Origin: Achatina immaculata
Taxonomy: Eukaryota > Mollusca > Gastropoda > Stylommatophora > Achatinidae
Length of the DNA stretch: 64,000 nt
Reading direction: 5' to 3'
Assembly: GCA_009760885.1 (NCBI GenBank)
Contig: CM019707.1
Coordinates: forward strand, 36,692,234-36,756,233
Shown: piece after piece, positions 1 to 51,374 of the stretch
How the letters are laid out: every line of letters begins with the position of its first letter
How positions within the stretch are numbered: position 1 is the first letter of the stretch
Position numbers and translations under genes: made by a program
Notes under the pieces: generated by a model
Database searches by the model: none
What the model was told of the DNA's origin: nothing
Seen by the model: only the letters and a program-made list of their open reading frames with translations

Positions 1-705
1 GTTCATCTCAACAAGCTGTCTTCACGACAGCCTGCTCATCTCAACAAGCTGTCTTCACGACAGGCTGTTCATCTCAACAAGCTGTCTTCACGACAGGCTG
101 CTCATCTCAACAAGCTGTCTTCACGACAGGCTGTTCATCTAAACAAGCTGTCTTCACGACAGGCTGTTCATCTCAACAAGCTGTCTTCACGACAGACTGC
201 TCATCTCAACAAGCTGTCTTCACGACAGCCTGCTCATTTCAACAAGCTGTCTTCACGACAGGTTGTTCATCTCAACAAGCTGTCTTCACGACAGGCTGCT
301 CATCTCAACAAGCTGTCTTCACGACAGGCTGTTCATCTCAACAAGCTGTCTTCACGACAGGCTGCTCATCTCAATAAGCTGTCTTCACGACAGACTGTTC
401 ATCTCAACAAGCTGTCTTCACAACAGCCAGCTCATCTCAACAAGCTGTCTTCACGACAGGCTGTTCATCTCAACAAGCTGTCTTCACGAAATGCTTTTCA
501 TCTCAACAAGCTGTCTTCACGACAGGTTGTTCATCGCAACAAGCTGTCTTCACGACAGGCTGTTCATCTCAACATGCTGTCTTCACGACAGGCTGCTGAT
601 CTCAACAAGCTGTCTTCACGACAGCCAGCTCATCTCAACAAGCTGTCTTCATGACAGGCTGCTCATCGCAACAAGCTGTCTTCCCGACAGGCTGTTCATC
701 ATATA
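1..705. repeat. 33-bp minisatellite, about 21 copies
   Basis: A 33-base unit with core ctcaacaagctgtcttcacg is repeated head to tail from the left edge of the window. Copies differ at a few positions (ctgctc/ctgttc, ggctg/gccag). Because 33 is a multiple of 3 the array is open in frame as an 11-residue repeat, but it has no start context, splice partner or non-repeat coding flank, so it is read as non-coding. It runs off the left edge. Confidence 0.93.
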
Positions 706-811
706 TTTCCAATATGTCTGCTGCGCTTTTACAATTTTTCCACACAGAGTACTTCTTCTTCGTTCGCATTGTCTGTCTATACCTGCAGTCCTGTCTCTTG
801 GACAAATTTCA

Positions 812-2677
812 CTGTTTTTTTTTTTTTTGTAATTCATGTATAGAACCATAGAGCTTATCTTCTTTAGCGGTTTCACTGGGCCAGTAATTAATTCTCAGTG
901 TCTCATACTTGGTGCAGTTTTGGAGGATATGTTCCACAGTTTGGGGCACCTGGGCACATGTACATAGATTAGTAGTACCAACCTTAAACTTTGTATACAT
1001 ATGACTTCGGAGTCGGCTGTGTCCTGTTCGGAGACGGAAAATGGTGACTTGTTCCTTTCTGTTTAGCATGTGATAGTCATCATGTGGTGGTGTTTGTGGC
1101 TTCCTGTAGATTTTTGTCATGCTTTTCTTCTGATTATAGGTGACTGGTATGTCTGGTTGCTCCATTTCAGTGCCCTCTTTGGCCAGATGGTCAGCTTTCT
1201 CATTGCCTGGTATCCCACGTTGGGAGGGAATCCACTGCAAAGTGACTCCATGTTGTAAGCCAATTTTTGACAAGGCATCCTTAAGGTATGGTAGTTTGTT
1301 GCACTGAAGAGCTTCCAGTACTGATCTTGCATCTGTGAGAATTACTATAGGGCACGTATCAATTCTGGAGTCTGATAGTTTTTAAGCTGCAGCAATAATT
1401 GCATTAACTTCTGCATCAAAGTTGTTGCAGTATTTTCCAGTGGGTATGGAAATCTTGTCAGTGGTGTTGTTTGGATATTCAATATATGCTCCTGCCCCTC
1501 CATTCTTTATGGCATTATGTGCAGATCCATCTGTATACACACGTATCCAGGTGTCACATGGATATTTGTCATCTAGAACACTAAGTGTGGCTGTTGATCT
1601 TACAAGACTGCTCTGCATCTCACCATTCTGCACACCTTTCACTTCAGTCTGAATAGTTATTTGTGTATAATCTGCTTCTTTCCATGGTGTATGCTCTGGT
1701 ACAGATGATAATGGAGCGACTACAATTGGAAGGTCAGGTATCAGCTTATGCATACGCTTGGCCTGGTGAATGAAGCTGCTTCTTTTAAGCCGTTTTAATG
1801 CCAAGTTATTGAATCTCTCCTTCAGGGGATGGCTTATAGAGCTTAGGAATTTCTCTCCCAAGGTCATGACCTTTGTGTCTCTACGTTCCTTTAGCGCTTG
1901 AACACCAACTATTTTCTGCATTTCTGCTACTGGTGTGGACCTCATGGCACCTGTGATAATCCGTAGTGACTGATTTTGAACCTTGTCTAGATTATGCAGC
2001 GTAGTGTTTGATGCTGTGCACCAAGATGTTGAGCCATACTCTAAATGTGGTAGAATACTTTGCTGATATACATTCTTGAGGATTCTTTCACTAGCTCCCC
2101 ATATGGTTCCACTCAGTTTTCTTAATATGGCTAGTTTTCTTCTGGCTTTTGCTTCTGCATTGTTGATGTGTTACTTCCAAGTCAGTTTTGAGTCAAGGTC
2201 ACTCCTAAGTAAGTGAGTTGGTTATCCATCCTTAAGGATATTTCATTTACAAAGATCTTACCTGCTTTCTGTTTAGATGAGAGAGTGAACAGAGTGGTAC
2301 TTGATTTCTCTGTGTTGATACTTACACACCATTTGTTTGTCCATGATGTCAATATGTCTGCTGTTCTTTGGAGTCTCTGTGTAGCAACTGTCGCATATTC
2401 ATCTGTACACCACATGACTAGATCATCTGCATACAGTGCCGCTTTGATTCCATAGGGAAGTTCCTTGACTAGGTCATTAATGAATACCAGGATTAGTGTA
2501 GGCGAAAGGACTCCTCCTTGTGGTACACCGTGTCGCAGAAGTACTTTCTGGCTTTTGTGTCCACCCATTACTGCTCTAGCTCTTCTATTGTGTAAATAGG
2601 ACTTTATCCAGTCACACAGAGTACAACTTTCATGTTTTATTCCCTGTCTGTTTTTTATTACATAATCGAAAGTTATA
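812..2677 (-). mobile_element. 5'-truncated non-LTR retrotransposon with RT and RNase H (LINE family E), degenerate
   Basis: Read on the minus strand this encodes the C-terminal half of a LINE polyprotein. From high to low coordinate there is a reverse transcriptase segment (about 2570-2185) with HGVPQGGVLSP and the catalytic YADD box, a linker, then an RNase H domain (about 1560-1150) with VYTDGSA, an acidic residue in NNFDAEVNAI, LTDARS, and the WIPSQRGIPGNEKAD motif. It closes with a CTCAQVPQTVEHILQNC zinc-knuckle-like segment (about 985-900). A poly-A stretch (T-run at 813-826 on the + strand) marks the 3' end. RT plus RNase H in one LINE is typical of I/R1/Jockey-type lineages; the clade is not resolved here. 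A stop interrupts RNase H after NAIIAAA (about 1383) and another lies near 2170. The 5' end is lost next to the MITE at 2678. Confidence 0.85.
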
Positions 2678-2984
2678 TACCGTATTTCCTTTATTTAACG
2701 CCGTGTCTGAAATAGTCGCCTGCCTCATTTAAACGCCGGAGGTGTTTTTCCTTATAATGGTTCGAATAAAAGCATGCGTCAAATAAACGCCAGGTCAGTC
2801 GCGAGAAGAAACAGGTTGCGGAACACTCAAGTACGGTATAGGCTAATACAGATTTTCTGAAGCGTTCTTGGGATTTTGTGAATCAACGCCTGCCTTGAAT
2901 AGACACCGGCCTCTTAATAAACGCTGAATCAGTGCGACAGATTTGTAAATAAACCCCAGAGACATTTATTAAGGAAATGCGGTA
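2678..2984. mobile_element. MITE with about 14-bp terminal inverted repeats
   Basis: The left end taccgtatttcctt is nearly the reverse complement of the right end aaggaaatgcggta, with one mismatch. The interior repeats the phrase aataaacgcc/ttaaacgcc in both orientations and has no reading frame. Length is about 307 bp. TA dinucleotides at both borders would fit a Tc1/mariner-type target, but superfamily is not certain. Confidence 0.6.
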
Positions 2985-3074
2985 TTTTTTAAAACCAGTT
3001 ATTTCCATTTTTTTCAAAATATAAATGCTGCTTTCGTATGATAATGAAAGACGCTGGAGTAATAGGACATACAC

Positions 3075-3288
3075 TTCGAAAGCCTACCATTAGCATAACC
3101 AGACACACTCTCACCTAGAATCCGCAGAGAAAGAGGAAACAAGGAAGGCTATAGAAATACCTGGCCAAGGAGTCATTAAGCGGAGATCAGAAAAGATGGA
3201 CTACACCTGGAGGAGGACAGAAGAAGCAGCGCTGGACTGAAATAAATGGAGAGACCAAGTTGATGGCCTGTGCCTCCAGACAGGGGTA
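3075..3288 (+). mobile_element. LINE 3' terminal fragment with (GGAT)n tail
   Basis: On the + strand, one frame gives a degraded LINE C-terminus: a [12 protein letters not shown] segment, then a stop, then [20 protein letters not shown]. This resembles the usual non-LTR C-terminal end (a Y-x-W run, then DR-x-x-W and a final hydrophobic stretch). The fragment runs straight into the (ATGG)n array, which looks like its 3' tail. Confidence 0.55.
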
Positions 3289-3289
3289 A

Positions 3290-3496
3290 AGAAGGCATGG
3301 ATGGATGGATGGATGGATAGATGGATGGATGGATGGATGGATGGATGGATGGATGGATGGATTGATGGATAGATGGATGGATGGACAGACGGATGGATAG
3401 ATGGATAAATGGATAGATGGATGGGTAGATGGATAGATGGATGGATGGATGGATAAATGGATAGATAAATGGATAGATGGATGGATGGATGGATAC
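3290..3496. repeat. (GGAT)n microsatellite
   Basis: About 50 tetranucleotide units, mostly ggat with gata interruptions. It directly follows a LINE 3' end and was probably seeded by that element's tail. Confidence 0.95.
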
Positions 3497-3655
3497 TTTT
3501 GTAAAGTAAACCAGTATGTGTACATAATTTAGCCAGACTTTAAAACAGTATTCCGTTCCGCGTGATTTACTGAATACTGACCTGCCAACATGGCGCTAGA
3601 AAAGATGTATCTGTTGTGATTAAAGGTCCAGGAGAACAGCTATGAATAGAATTTA

Positions 3656-3656
<1 letters not shown>

Positions 3657-3706
<50 letters not shown>
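3657..3706. repeat. (CT)n microsatellite
   Basis: An uninterrupted run of about 23 CT dinucleotides. Confidence 0.95.
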
Positions 3707-3708
<2 letters not shown>

Positions 3709-3709
3709 A

Positions 3710-6215
3710 GGATCAGATTAGACAGATTGATCTGAGAGACTAGGATTTGTGTTCTGTGATACACTCAGAGAACAATACGCCCAGGCACTTCCTTCTTCCA
3801 CTGGACAACAGCAGAACATCTGGACTCCATATTTCGAGCTTACAGCACAACAGTAGCTCAATCTTAGAACAATCAAGAGTGTAGTTCAAATTCGATAGAC
3901 AACAAATTTATTGATGCAGAAGATGTGGATGATGGACATGACGATGGTAGGAAAAACTGCTGTCATACAGCAATGACAAAAAGTGAAACATGAAAAACTT
4001 TCCGGGAACGCAGTCCGTGCCATACGGAAGAAACATTCTACCAGCAAACAGTTACAAAAAAACAAAAAAAAACAACGCAGTACTTACTAGTGTCTGGAGT
4101 GAATAACAACTTCCAGAATAGCACTTCATCTTCCAGAATAATAAAACACAAACAGTGCACTCTGGTCCTAGTAAGGACACTACAACATAACTCCTATCAT
4201 ACTATTACAAAGAAAACCTTGTCCTAAAAAGGAGAACACAAGAGCTACTAGACTCAACTAGGACATGGCTGAATTCATTACAAAACTACTACTGACTTGC
4301 TTCAAACACACGATCCTCATACTCCGAATACAATCATCATAATCGTAATACTATCAAATAAGCTCCGAGTTCTCTTATATAACCCGCATTTACTTCGCCA
4401 TCCTTCCAGAACTTTCACTCCGTGCAATTTACATTCAAGTAAAAAAAAAAAAGATAACTGTTCTGAGCTTCACCAAAACACGAGATTCATAACTCAATGA
4501 AGTTGACAAGTCATAACCTTGAACTTTCGTTCCCAAAACAAACAATTACAACTCTAAAACAAAATTTAGACGGTTAAGTCAACACAAACATTCCAATCGT
4601 TGACACTTAAGAAACTTTCCCTAACAAAACTCGTAAAAAAATCGCGAGAAATTCCGCTACCTGCTCAAAATTACTAGATCCAAGAAATTTTTCTCTCGGA
4701 ATCTCGTGCAAAATAACATTAAGTGATTACAATTTTGTCTGCCGTTACAGACACGGACAGGCTAAATCGGGTGCTGAACTATGTGAACTATACAAGGGAA
4801 ATAGTGCATTTAGTTCATATCTAAGGTACTTAAGCATACATGACTCTACAATAATGTTTAATATTTCCGAACAGCAAAATAAATCGATCTTAAATGATCT
4901 CATCTAAACAGTATGGTAAATACTATTACAACTTCACAATCTCTCTAATGCATTCAGAAGAAAAGAAGTCTTAGAACTTTTGCAAATATCTTAGAACTTT
5001 TGGACATATCTTAGAGCTTTTGGATTTATCTTAGAACTTTTGGATATATCTTAGAACTTTTTGATATATCTTGTATAAAGTCTGGCTTATAAAAGTTGCA
5101 GCTCTCTAAAGGCAACACTGGCTCAGATCCCTGCGTACATCATAGATCTATCGACTGACCTTCAGTTTTTTGTTTTACTTCAACTGGCCGACTTACTATT
5201 AATTGTAGAGGAAGAACGGGCAATGTATCGAACCGGCGCCTCAAATTCTACACAAGAAGCTGAAGAACCAAAAGACTTTACTGACAACTGTTTGTTAGCA
5301 TTTTCGTCAAGAATGAAGGAGCTAAGAGACTTAGTGTGGCGAAGCATGGACGATTACTGAAAGCACGGGATGGTCAGTCGGTCAACCCTGTGGTTGTCAG
5401 TCACTGAACGCTGACGGAGATTTTATACAACATCTATGGACGCATGCCGATGCAGAGATGAAGGTCATTTCTAACTAACTAGTCTTAGCGAAATACCAGG
5501 CATTCCAATTTTAAGCGAACTACAGGGTATTCCCGTTTTAATATGTCTATTCGTAACTAGAACGTTTATAACACCCGTTCTTGCTTTTACTTTGCATGAA
5601 CTACAAAGGCAGGCGTATATAAACTTCGTTTATCGTTTTGTATACCGTGCTGATAGTCGCTGACAGTAATGGTTCTCTATTACCTGCAGTCTTTGGCGAG
5701 CAGTACGTTCATCTTCTTTCTTTTTCTGCACCTTTTTTTTTGTCAGGCTGTTACGATTTATACTTGTACTTGTACGAACTTCCTATAACTGCAAGCTGGT
5801 GGTCTTTGCAGCCGATGCTGTGAAGATGTTGAGGCACAACATCGTATCGGCGTGGGAGCGGGTTATGGCGGCTACTTTTTTTTCAGTCCCGGGGTACAGC
5901 TAAAAAGCAGAGGAAGTGCAATGCTTCTTTAGCAGACTCCACCACCATGGGGACTATGGCGATCCCTGCCTAGTTAGCCAGGCTAGGACTGTTAGTGTGG
6001 GTACCAACGGAGAGGTGGGACAGGGTCTTGGTCAGCTGTGGGTCGCTGATTGTCTCATCGGACAGGGTCTTTATCCCCGGCTGTTACGACAGCTTTGTTG
6101 TCTCTGTCTCCCTCTCTTTCCTTTCCCTCGGATTTTCATGCTTCAGTTAAGTTCTCATCTTTCTGTCGTCTCATGACAAGCCCCATTATTGTGAAGTTCT
6201 CTTATTTCTGTAGAG
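3710..6215. other. No gene recognised; AT-rich sequence
   Basis: No convincing reading frame, splice-bounded exon or TE protein was found. A short tandem array of a 20-bp unit (atcttagaacttttggatat) occupies about 4972-5075 in five copies. The stretch 5917-6062 shares the phrase cagactccaccaccatg, and looser similarity around gggtcttg, with 12968-13075, so it may be a dispersed repeat. Confidence 0.4.
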
Positions 6216-6221
6216 TTAGAT

Positions 6222-6268
6222 ATAAGCCAGCTTTAGACAAGGTATGGTGCAGCTTTATACATAAGGTA
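6222..6268. repeat. Outlying units of the 24-bp minisatellite
   Basis: Two imperfect copies of the unit cagctttagacataaggtat lie here, immediately before LINE A copy 1. The main array of the same unit starts on the far side of that element at about 8998. Confidence 0.75.
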
Positions 6269-6272
6269 TAGT

Positions 6273-8640
6273 AAGAAAGGAGGCACAATATTCCCACACA
6301 AAGAGATACATAAAACAACGTGGATATCTCCAGATGATAGACCTAGAAACCAGATAGATCATTTTTGTATTAGAAAGCAATACAGAACATCTCTCATAGA
6401 TGTAAGGGCTTATAGGGGTGCAGATGTCAACAGTGATCACAATCTGTGCATAGGGAAAATAAAACTGAAATTGAAAAGTCAACACAAGAAATCAGTACAT
6501 AACAGTCACAGCCTACAAGAAGAAAATACTAACATTAATTTCAATCAGGAACTTGCCAATCATTCCAAAACACCCAGTGAAGTTGAGGAGATAGGTATAG
6601 ATGAGTTATGGAATTCTTACAGCACAGCCATAATCACAGCAGCAAAAGCAACCGCTGGACTGAAAAAAACAAATAGAAAAGCATGGATATCAGATAAAAC
6701 ATGGAAGTATATACATGAAAGACGAGCAGTCAAATTAGACATGTTGAATATAAAAACAGATCTTGGAAAAGATCTGGCGAAAGAAACATACAAAGAAATA
6801 GACAAGAAAGTAAAAAGTTCAGCTAGAAGGGATAAAAGAGAATACATAGACAATATGGCAAAAGAGGCAGAAAAAGCAGCAAAAACAGGAGACAGCAAAA
6901 CTTTATATACCATACAAAAGAGGCTAACAGGTACTATCACATCTAAAGAAAGACCAATCCTTAGCAAAACTGGAACCCTATTAACATCAAATAAAGACCA
7001 AAAGCAAAGATAGGTTGAACATTTCCAAGAAATACTTAATCGACCACACCCAAAAGAATTGTTAAACCTTGAAACTGACTTACCAGCCCCACAACTAAAT
7101 GTCAACCTAGATGAAATTAAATTGCATGAAATTGAAACAGCAGTGAATTTAATGGCTAACAACAAAGCTGCAGGTGAAGATGAAATAACAGCCGACATGC
7201 TAAAAGCTATCACTAGTGACAACATGAGGCAACTACAGAGAATGTTTAACAAGATTTGGAAAGAAAAAAAGGTCCCTTCTAATTGGAAGAAAGGAATCAT
7301 TGTTAAAATACCAAAAAAAGGCAACCTTAGTGACTGTAACAACTGGAGAGGAGTAACCTTAATATCAGTTGTGTCAAAAGTATTTTGCAAGGTCATTTTG
7401 AATAGACTTAAAGATATAGTGGATACTGCAATGAGAGAAGAACAAGCAGGATTTCGAAAAGGGAGAAGCTGTCTCGACCAGATCTTTACTCTCAGAATAA
7501 TACTTGAAGAACATATTGAAAAGCAGAAACCATTAATACTGAATTTCATAGATTTTAAAAAAAAGTATTTGATAGCATACACAGAGATTCATTATGGAGA
7601 ATTTTATGTGTATATGGAATACCATCTAAAATTGTCAACATCATTAAAGACTTCTACAATGGATATGTTTGTGCAGTCAAGACAGAAGAAGGGATGAGTG
7701 GATGGTTCCAGATTGAAACAGGCGTGAAACAAGGATGTATACTGTCTCCTTTACTTTTTGGGATTACAATAGACTTCATAATGAAAAAATGCTGCACAGG
7801 TAACACAGGTATTGACTGGGTACCTGGGACCGAACTAGAAGACCTTGATTTTGCTGATGACATAACTCTTATCAGTAATAATGTGAATTCCATGCAAGAA
7901 AAAACAGATAGCCTGTCTTCACTGGCCAGCAAAATAGGACTTGAAATTAGCAAGGACAAAACAAAAATAATGAAAATTCCTCTCAATCAAAATGGAAAAA
8001 TACACATAGAAGGGGCAGATATTGAAGAAGTCAATCAATTTGCATACCTTGGCAGCTACATAGACCAGGATGGTGACACTAGAAAGGAAGTTAGAATCAG
8101 AATTGCAAAGACAGCATCAATCTTCAAGAATCTTGAGAATATATCGAACTCAAAAGTTATAAGCAAAAAAACCAAGTTAAGACTATTCAATTCAAATGTA
8201 ATATCCACCCTCATTTATGCATGCGAAAGCTGGAAAACAACTAAAGAAATAGAAAAGAAATTAGACTCTTTTGAAAACAAATGCCCAAGGAAAATACTCT
8301 GCATCAAGTGGAACGAATTCAAAAACAATGCAGAGATAAGACAGATGACTGAACAACAACCAGTCTCATGGGTGATCAGGAAAAGGAGATGGACATATGT
8401 TGGTCACTTGATGAGAAGAAATGATCAGAGAATCCCAAAACAAGCTATCAAGTGGAACACAACAGGCCAAAGAAAAAGAGGCAGACCGCGTGAAACTCTG
8501 AAGAGGACATTATTAAGAGAGGCCAAATTAACAGGCATAAAATCCTTTGATGAGGTTGAAAGACTCGCCGAAGACAGGAAAAATTGGCGAACTACTTTGC
8601 GAGCCCTATGTGACGTTTAACGGCACGAGAAGGATATAAG
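6273..8640 (+). mobile_element. LINE A copy 1: 5'-truncated, endonuclease end + RT + C-terminal domain, inactivated
   Basis: Encodes the last part of an APE-type endonuclease (about 6290-6470: NQIDHF, then RAYRGADVNSDHNL), a lysine-rich linker (6471-7010), and a reverse transcriptase (about 7060-7950) with NWRGVTLIS, EEQAGFRKGRSCLDQ, FIDFKK, GVKQGCILSPLLFG and the catalytic FADD box near 7850. The C-terminal domain (to 8620) has ESWKTTKEIEKKLDSFENKC, RRWTYVGHLMRRN and GQRKRGRPRE. The 3' end is taacggcacgagaaggata. A stop at 7011 replaces a tryptophan codon present in the copy at 57.8 kb, and extra A bases near 7560 shift the frame inside the RT core just after FIDF. Other copies of this family lie at 21.6, 48.3, 54.6 and 57.8 kb. 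The domain order fits RTE/L2-type non-LTR elements; I do not assign the clade. Confidence 0.88.
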
Positions 8641-8644
8641 ATAG

Positions 8645-8835
8645 TAAGAGAAGACAGTTGTGTAGGATTAGACCTGGAAAAAATCGTAGACAAAACACTT
8701 TAGTGAGACGTGAGAGAAAGAAAAATCACAAGAGAATTACCTGGGATTCGAACACGGACTCCGGTAGGACGAGCAGCGAGTCTAGCCACCAGAGAACAGC
8801 GCACTATCGACTTAGCCAACTTGCTAGAGAGACTG
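8645..8835 (-). mobile_element. tRNA-derived SINE (SINE2), copy a
   Basis: On the minus strand this begins with an A-box-like ttggctaagtcg and, about 50 bases later, has the B-box gtgttcgaatcccagg, the RNA polymerase III internal promoter pair of tRNA-headed SINEs. The body (ending near cacaactgtcttctc) is almost identical to 61990-62180. It sits directly at the 3' end of LINE A copy 1. Confidence 0.75.
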
Positions 8836-8997
8836 AATCTAAGCTACGGAATTTCTGTGTCACGACCTCGTTTTTTTCTGGGTGTCACGAATCCTCGTGT
8901 CTACTGAGCGGTTACTAAAGACTATGTCAATAAAACACCTTTTTTTTGGGGGGGGGGGTGCTAGTTTCCTATTTATAAAAAAAATTTGTTTCTTATA

Positions 8998-9545
8998 CAT
9001 AAGGTAAAATACAGCTTTAGACATAAGGTATGGACCAGGTATTGACATAAGGTATGTTACAGCTTTAGACATAAGGTATGTTACAGCTTTAGACATAAGG
9101 TATGATGCAGCTTTAGACATAAGGTATAGTGCAGCTTTAGACATAAGTTATGATGCAGCTTTAGACATAAGGTATAGTGCAGCTTTAGACATAAGGTATA
9201 GTGCAGCTTTAGACATAAGGTATAGTGCAGCTTTAGACATAAGGTATGATGCAGCTTTAGACATAAGGTATAGTGCAGCTTTAGACATAAGGTATAGTGC
9301 AGCTTTAGACATAAGGTATAGTGCAGCTTTAGACATAAGGTATGGTGCAGCTTTAGACATAAGGTATGATGCAGCTTTAGACATAAGGTATGGTGCAGCT
9401 TTAGACATAAGGTATGATGCAGCTTTAGACATAAGGTATAGTGCAGCTTTAGACATAAGGTATGATGCAGCTTTAGACATAAGGTATAGTGCAGCTTTAG
9501 ACATAAAATATGGTACATCTTTAGACATAATGTATGGTGCAGCTT
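8998..9545. repeat. 24-bp minisatellite, about 22 copies
   Basis: Unit agctttagacataaggtata plus four bases, repeated head to tail with A/G variation at two positions. Open on the minus strand as an 8-residue repeat because 24 is divisible by 3; judged non-coding. Confidence 0.95.
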
Positions 9546-9700
9546 TAGGAATATTGTATGTTTTATTTTCACAAAACTGATTTTGATAGAGTTCTCTAGA
9601 ATGTATGGTACTGTTTTAAAAAAACGAGGGACATAAAAAAGAAAACTAAATAATCGAAGTTTTTCCTGAACAATTTTGATTTCCTTTCGTTTTTAGTCTT

Positions 9701-9702
<2 letters not shown>

Positions 9703-9734
<32 letters not shown>

Positions 9735-9735
9735 G
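9703..9735. repeat. (TTG)n microsatellite
   Basis: About 11 uninterrupted TTG triplets. Confidence 0.95.
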
Positions 9736-9769
9736 TTTGTTTCTGCTCTATCATTTTTTTATAATTTCT

Positions 9770-10080
9770 CTCGTACCCTACACTTACTACTTTATTATTT
9801 TTTACACTTTCTTTCCTACCCTACACTTACTTCTCTATCATTTTTTACACTTTCTCTCCTACCCTACACTTACTTCTCTATCATTTTTTACACTTTCTCT
9901 CCTACCCTACACTTACTTCTCTATCATTTTTTACACTTTCTTTCCTACCCTACACTTACTTCTCTATCATTTTTTACACTTTCTCTCCTACCTTACACTT
10001 ACTTCTCTATCATTTTTTACACTTTCTCTCCTACCCTACACTTACTTCTCTATCATTTTTTACACTTTCTCTCCTAACCA
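9770..10080. repeat. 43-bp minisatellite, about 7 copies
   Basis: The 43-base unit contains ctaccctacacttacttctc followed by tatcattttttacactttct. It is pyrimidine-rich and lies about 185 bases upstream of the first receptor exon. A C-run follows at about 10116-10129. Confidence 0.93.
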
Positions 10081-10264
10081 AAACTTACTACCAGTTTGTC
10101 TTCATACACCTAACTCCCCCCCCCCCCCCATTTTCCCCCAACATTTCTAATATTTTCATAATATATTTCTCTGAAGTGCACCGCCCGCTTCCTGCTCCAT
10201 CCTTCCTCGCCAGAGTAGAACCATCATTTTCCTGTTTACATCTTCTCTCTCGCCTTCTTGCTAG

Positions 10265-49683
<39,419 letters not shown>

Positions 49684-50320
49684 AACAAGGCAAGCTATAC
49701 GCAGAGAAAATATACGCGGTAATTGATTCATATGTTTGCTGCATCTCCATAGAGACCAGATTCACAGTTCAGTGTAAAAGACACAAATGTGGGGCGAAAG
49801 TGTTGTATAGTTTTCTTTTGTTTTTCTTTTAAGCCAAAATTTTAAACTGAAATATGCGTGATTAATGGTGTATGGAAATCATATAAGAGCAGTGAACTCA
49901 GAACGGTGTAATATCAGTCACACTTAGGAGAAAGGTGATACTTTTGGATAAAGAAAATGTGAAGTTTTAATGAGGAAATGTGAGGCAAATTCGCCAAGAA
50001 GACGCTCTATCATCATTCTACATGGAAATGTGCTCGTTAGTTACTGTTTGAGAACCCTCGTTAAATGAAGCGAAGTTTCTTAACAGAGGAAAATGATCTA
50101 CAGTGTCAAATTCCGCCAGTACTGGACAACTGGTACCACAGGACGTCGTCATGATACTCTTTAGGGCATCGCTTCAGATTTTCATAATTATGACTCTCAG
50201 TAGTTATTGTCATTTTTGTTACTTTCCTGTTATTCTGTATATATTCTGTTACACTGTATACGATCTGAATTCTGTTTATAATATTAGTCTGTTATAAATA
50301 AATGTTTGTGGAATTCATTC
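49684..50320 (+). other. GPCR 3' UTR
   Basis: Follows the stop codon; AT-rich, no TE similarity. Ends at the polyadenylation site expected shortly after 50302. Confidence 0.6.
50297..50302 (+). terminator. Polyadenylation signal AATAAA
   Basis: Canonical hexamer about 615 bases after the receptor stop, followed by a TG-rich stretch (atgtttgtggaattc). Most plausible transcript end. Confidence 0.65.
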
Positions 50321-50477
50321 TAGTTTTTACTGTCTTGCTTTTACCCGACCACAATTTGTTTCTTGACAGACATGGCTAGTGCTATAAATGGACCATCTGT
50401 GCTGCCGACTAGGGTGCAGATATTAGAGTATCGCAGACTGACCTTAGAGGCAGAAAGTTTTAGAGACTTTATTTTAG

Positions 50478-50880
50478 AGCAAACAGTTAGTTTAGCTCAT
50501 TGTACAAGGCAGTCAAGAGCTTGCAGATGCTGTTAGTTTAGCTCATTGTACAAGGCAGTCAAGAGCTTGTAGACCCTGTTAGTTTAGCTCATTGTACAAG
50601 GCAGTCAAGAGCTTGTAGACGCTGTTAGTTTAGCTCATTGTACAAGGCAGTCAAGAGCTTGTAGACGCTGTTAGTTTAGCTCATTGTACAAGGCAGTCAA
50701 GAGCTTGCAGACGCTGTTAGTTTAGCTCATTGTACAAGGCAGTCAAGAGCTTGCAGATGCTGTTAGTTTAGCTCATTGTACAAGGCAGTCAAGAGCTTGC
50801 AGATGCTGTTAGTTTAGCTCATTGTACAAGGCAGTCAAGAGCTTGCAGATGCTGTTAGTTTAGCTTATTGCACAAGACAA
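50478..50880. repeat. 46-bp minisatellite, about 8 copies
   Basis: Unit gttagtttagctcattgtac plus aaggcagtcaagagcttgcagatgct. Copies are very similar, so expansion or homogenisation is recent. Confidence 0.95.
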
Positions 50881-51009
50881 CCACGATTCTGTCTACATAA
50901 AAAAATAGCACGTTTCAGAATTTGTCTTCACAGCTTTCAGAACTGATGACCCAGGATGTTTTTCCACCTGGAAAGTTCAGGAGTATTGTCATCCTTGGGT
51001 GCTGGACCT

Positions 51010-51312
51010 TCTTCTTCTTCTTCTTCATCATCATCATCATCTTCTTCTTCTTCTGCCTCGGAGTTCGGGTGTTGGTAGGTCATGCTATATCTGCAGCTCC
51101 GTCATCCTGACCCAAGTCCGTCGTCTTCTCCAGACTTGAGTGTGGGCCCCACAGCTTTACCTTGAGTTCCTCTCCCTGGGGCCAGACCTGTGCTCAGATG
51201 TTTGAGTGGTTTGGACAGGCCTGCAGGACATGCTCTGGTGCCTGGGTACCACAGCGGCAGGGACATTCGTTTTGTGTGCGACATTTAGCGACGAGTTGAA
51301 CCAACATCTAGA
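51010..51312 (-). mobile_element. LINE family G 3' fragment (minus), (GAA)n tail
   Basis: Minus strand has the cysteine-rich end of an RNase H-bearing LINE: NECPCRCGTQAPEHVLQACP then VWPQGEELKVKLWGP and a short end, followed (toward 51010) by GAA/GAT triplets. Compare the C-x-C, T-EH-L-x-x-C, WP, LWG pattern in LINE family E at 0.9 kb. Confidence 0.65.
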
Positions 51313-51374
51313 GTCCTCGTATCTACCTGATACACGTCTTTCTTTGATGAACGGCTTGTAGAAAAACCCATGCA

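Noticed and set aside
1..705. Regular 33-bp repeats resembling a CRISPR array
   Set aside because: Units are contiguous with no unique spacers and the window is plainly eukaryotic; it is a minisatellite.
3187..3525. 112-residue His/Pro/Ser-rich minus-strand ORF
   Set aside because: (GGAT)n microsatellite in frame.
5638..6271. Small + strand ORFs between 5.6 and 6.3 kb
   Set aside because: No recognisable domain and partial overlap with a dispersed repeat and minisatellite units.
6617..7582. 321-residue minus-strand ORF with hydrophobic stretches
   Set aside because: Antisense shadow of the LINE A reverse transcriptase; the same shadow appears at 58.0-58.98 kb.
9148..9528. Long open frames across the 24-bp array (MSKAALYL repeat) as a gene
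   Set aside because: The frame is open only because the unit length is divisible by three; no start context, splice sites or unique coding sequence.
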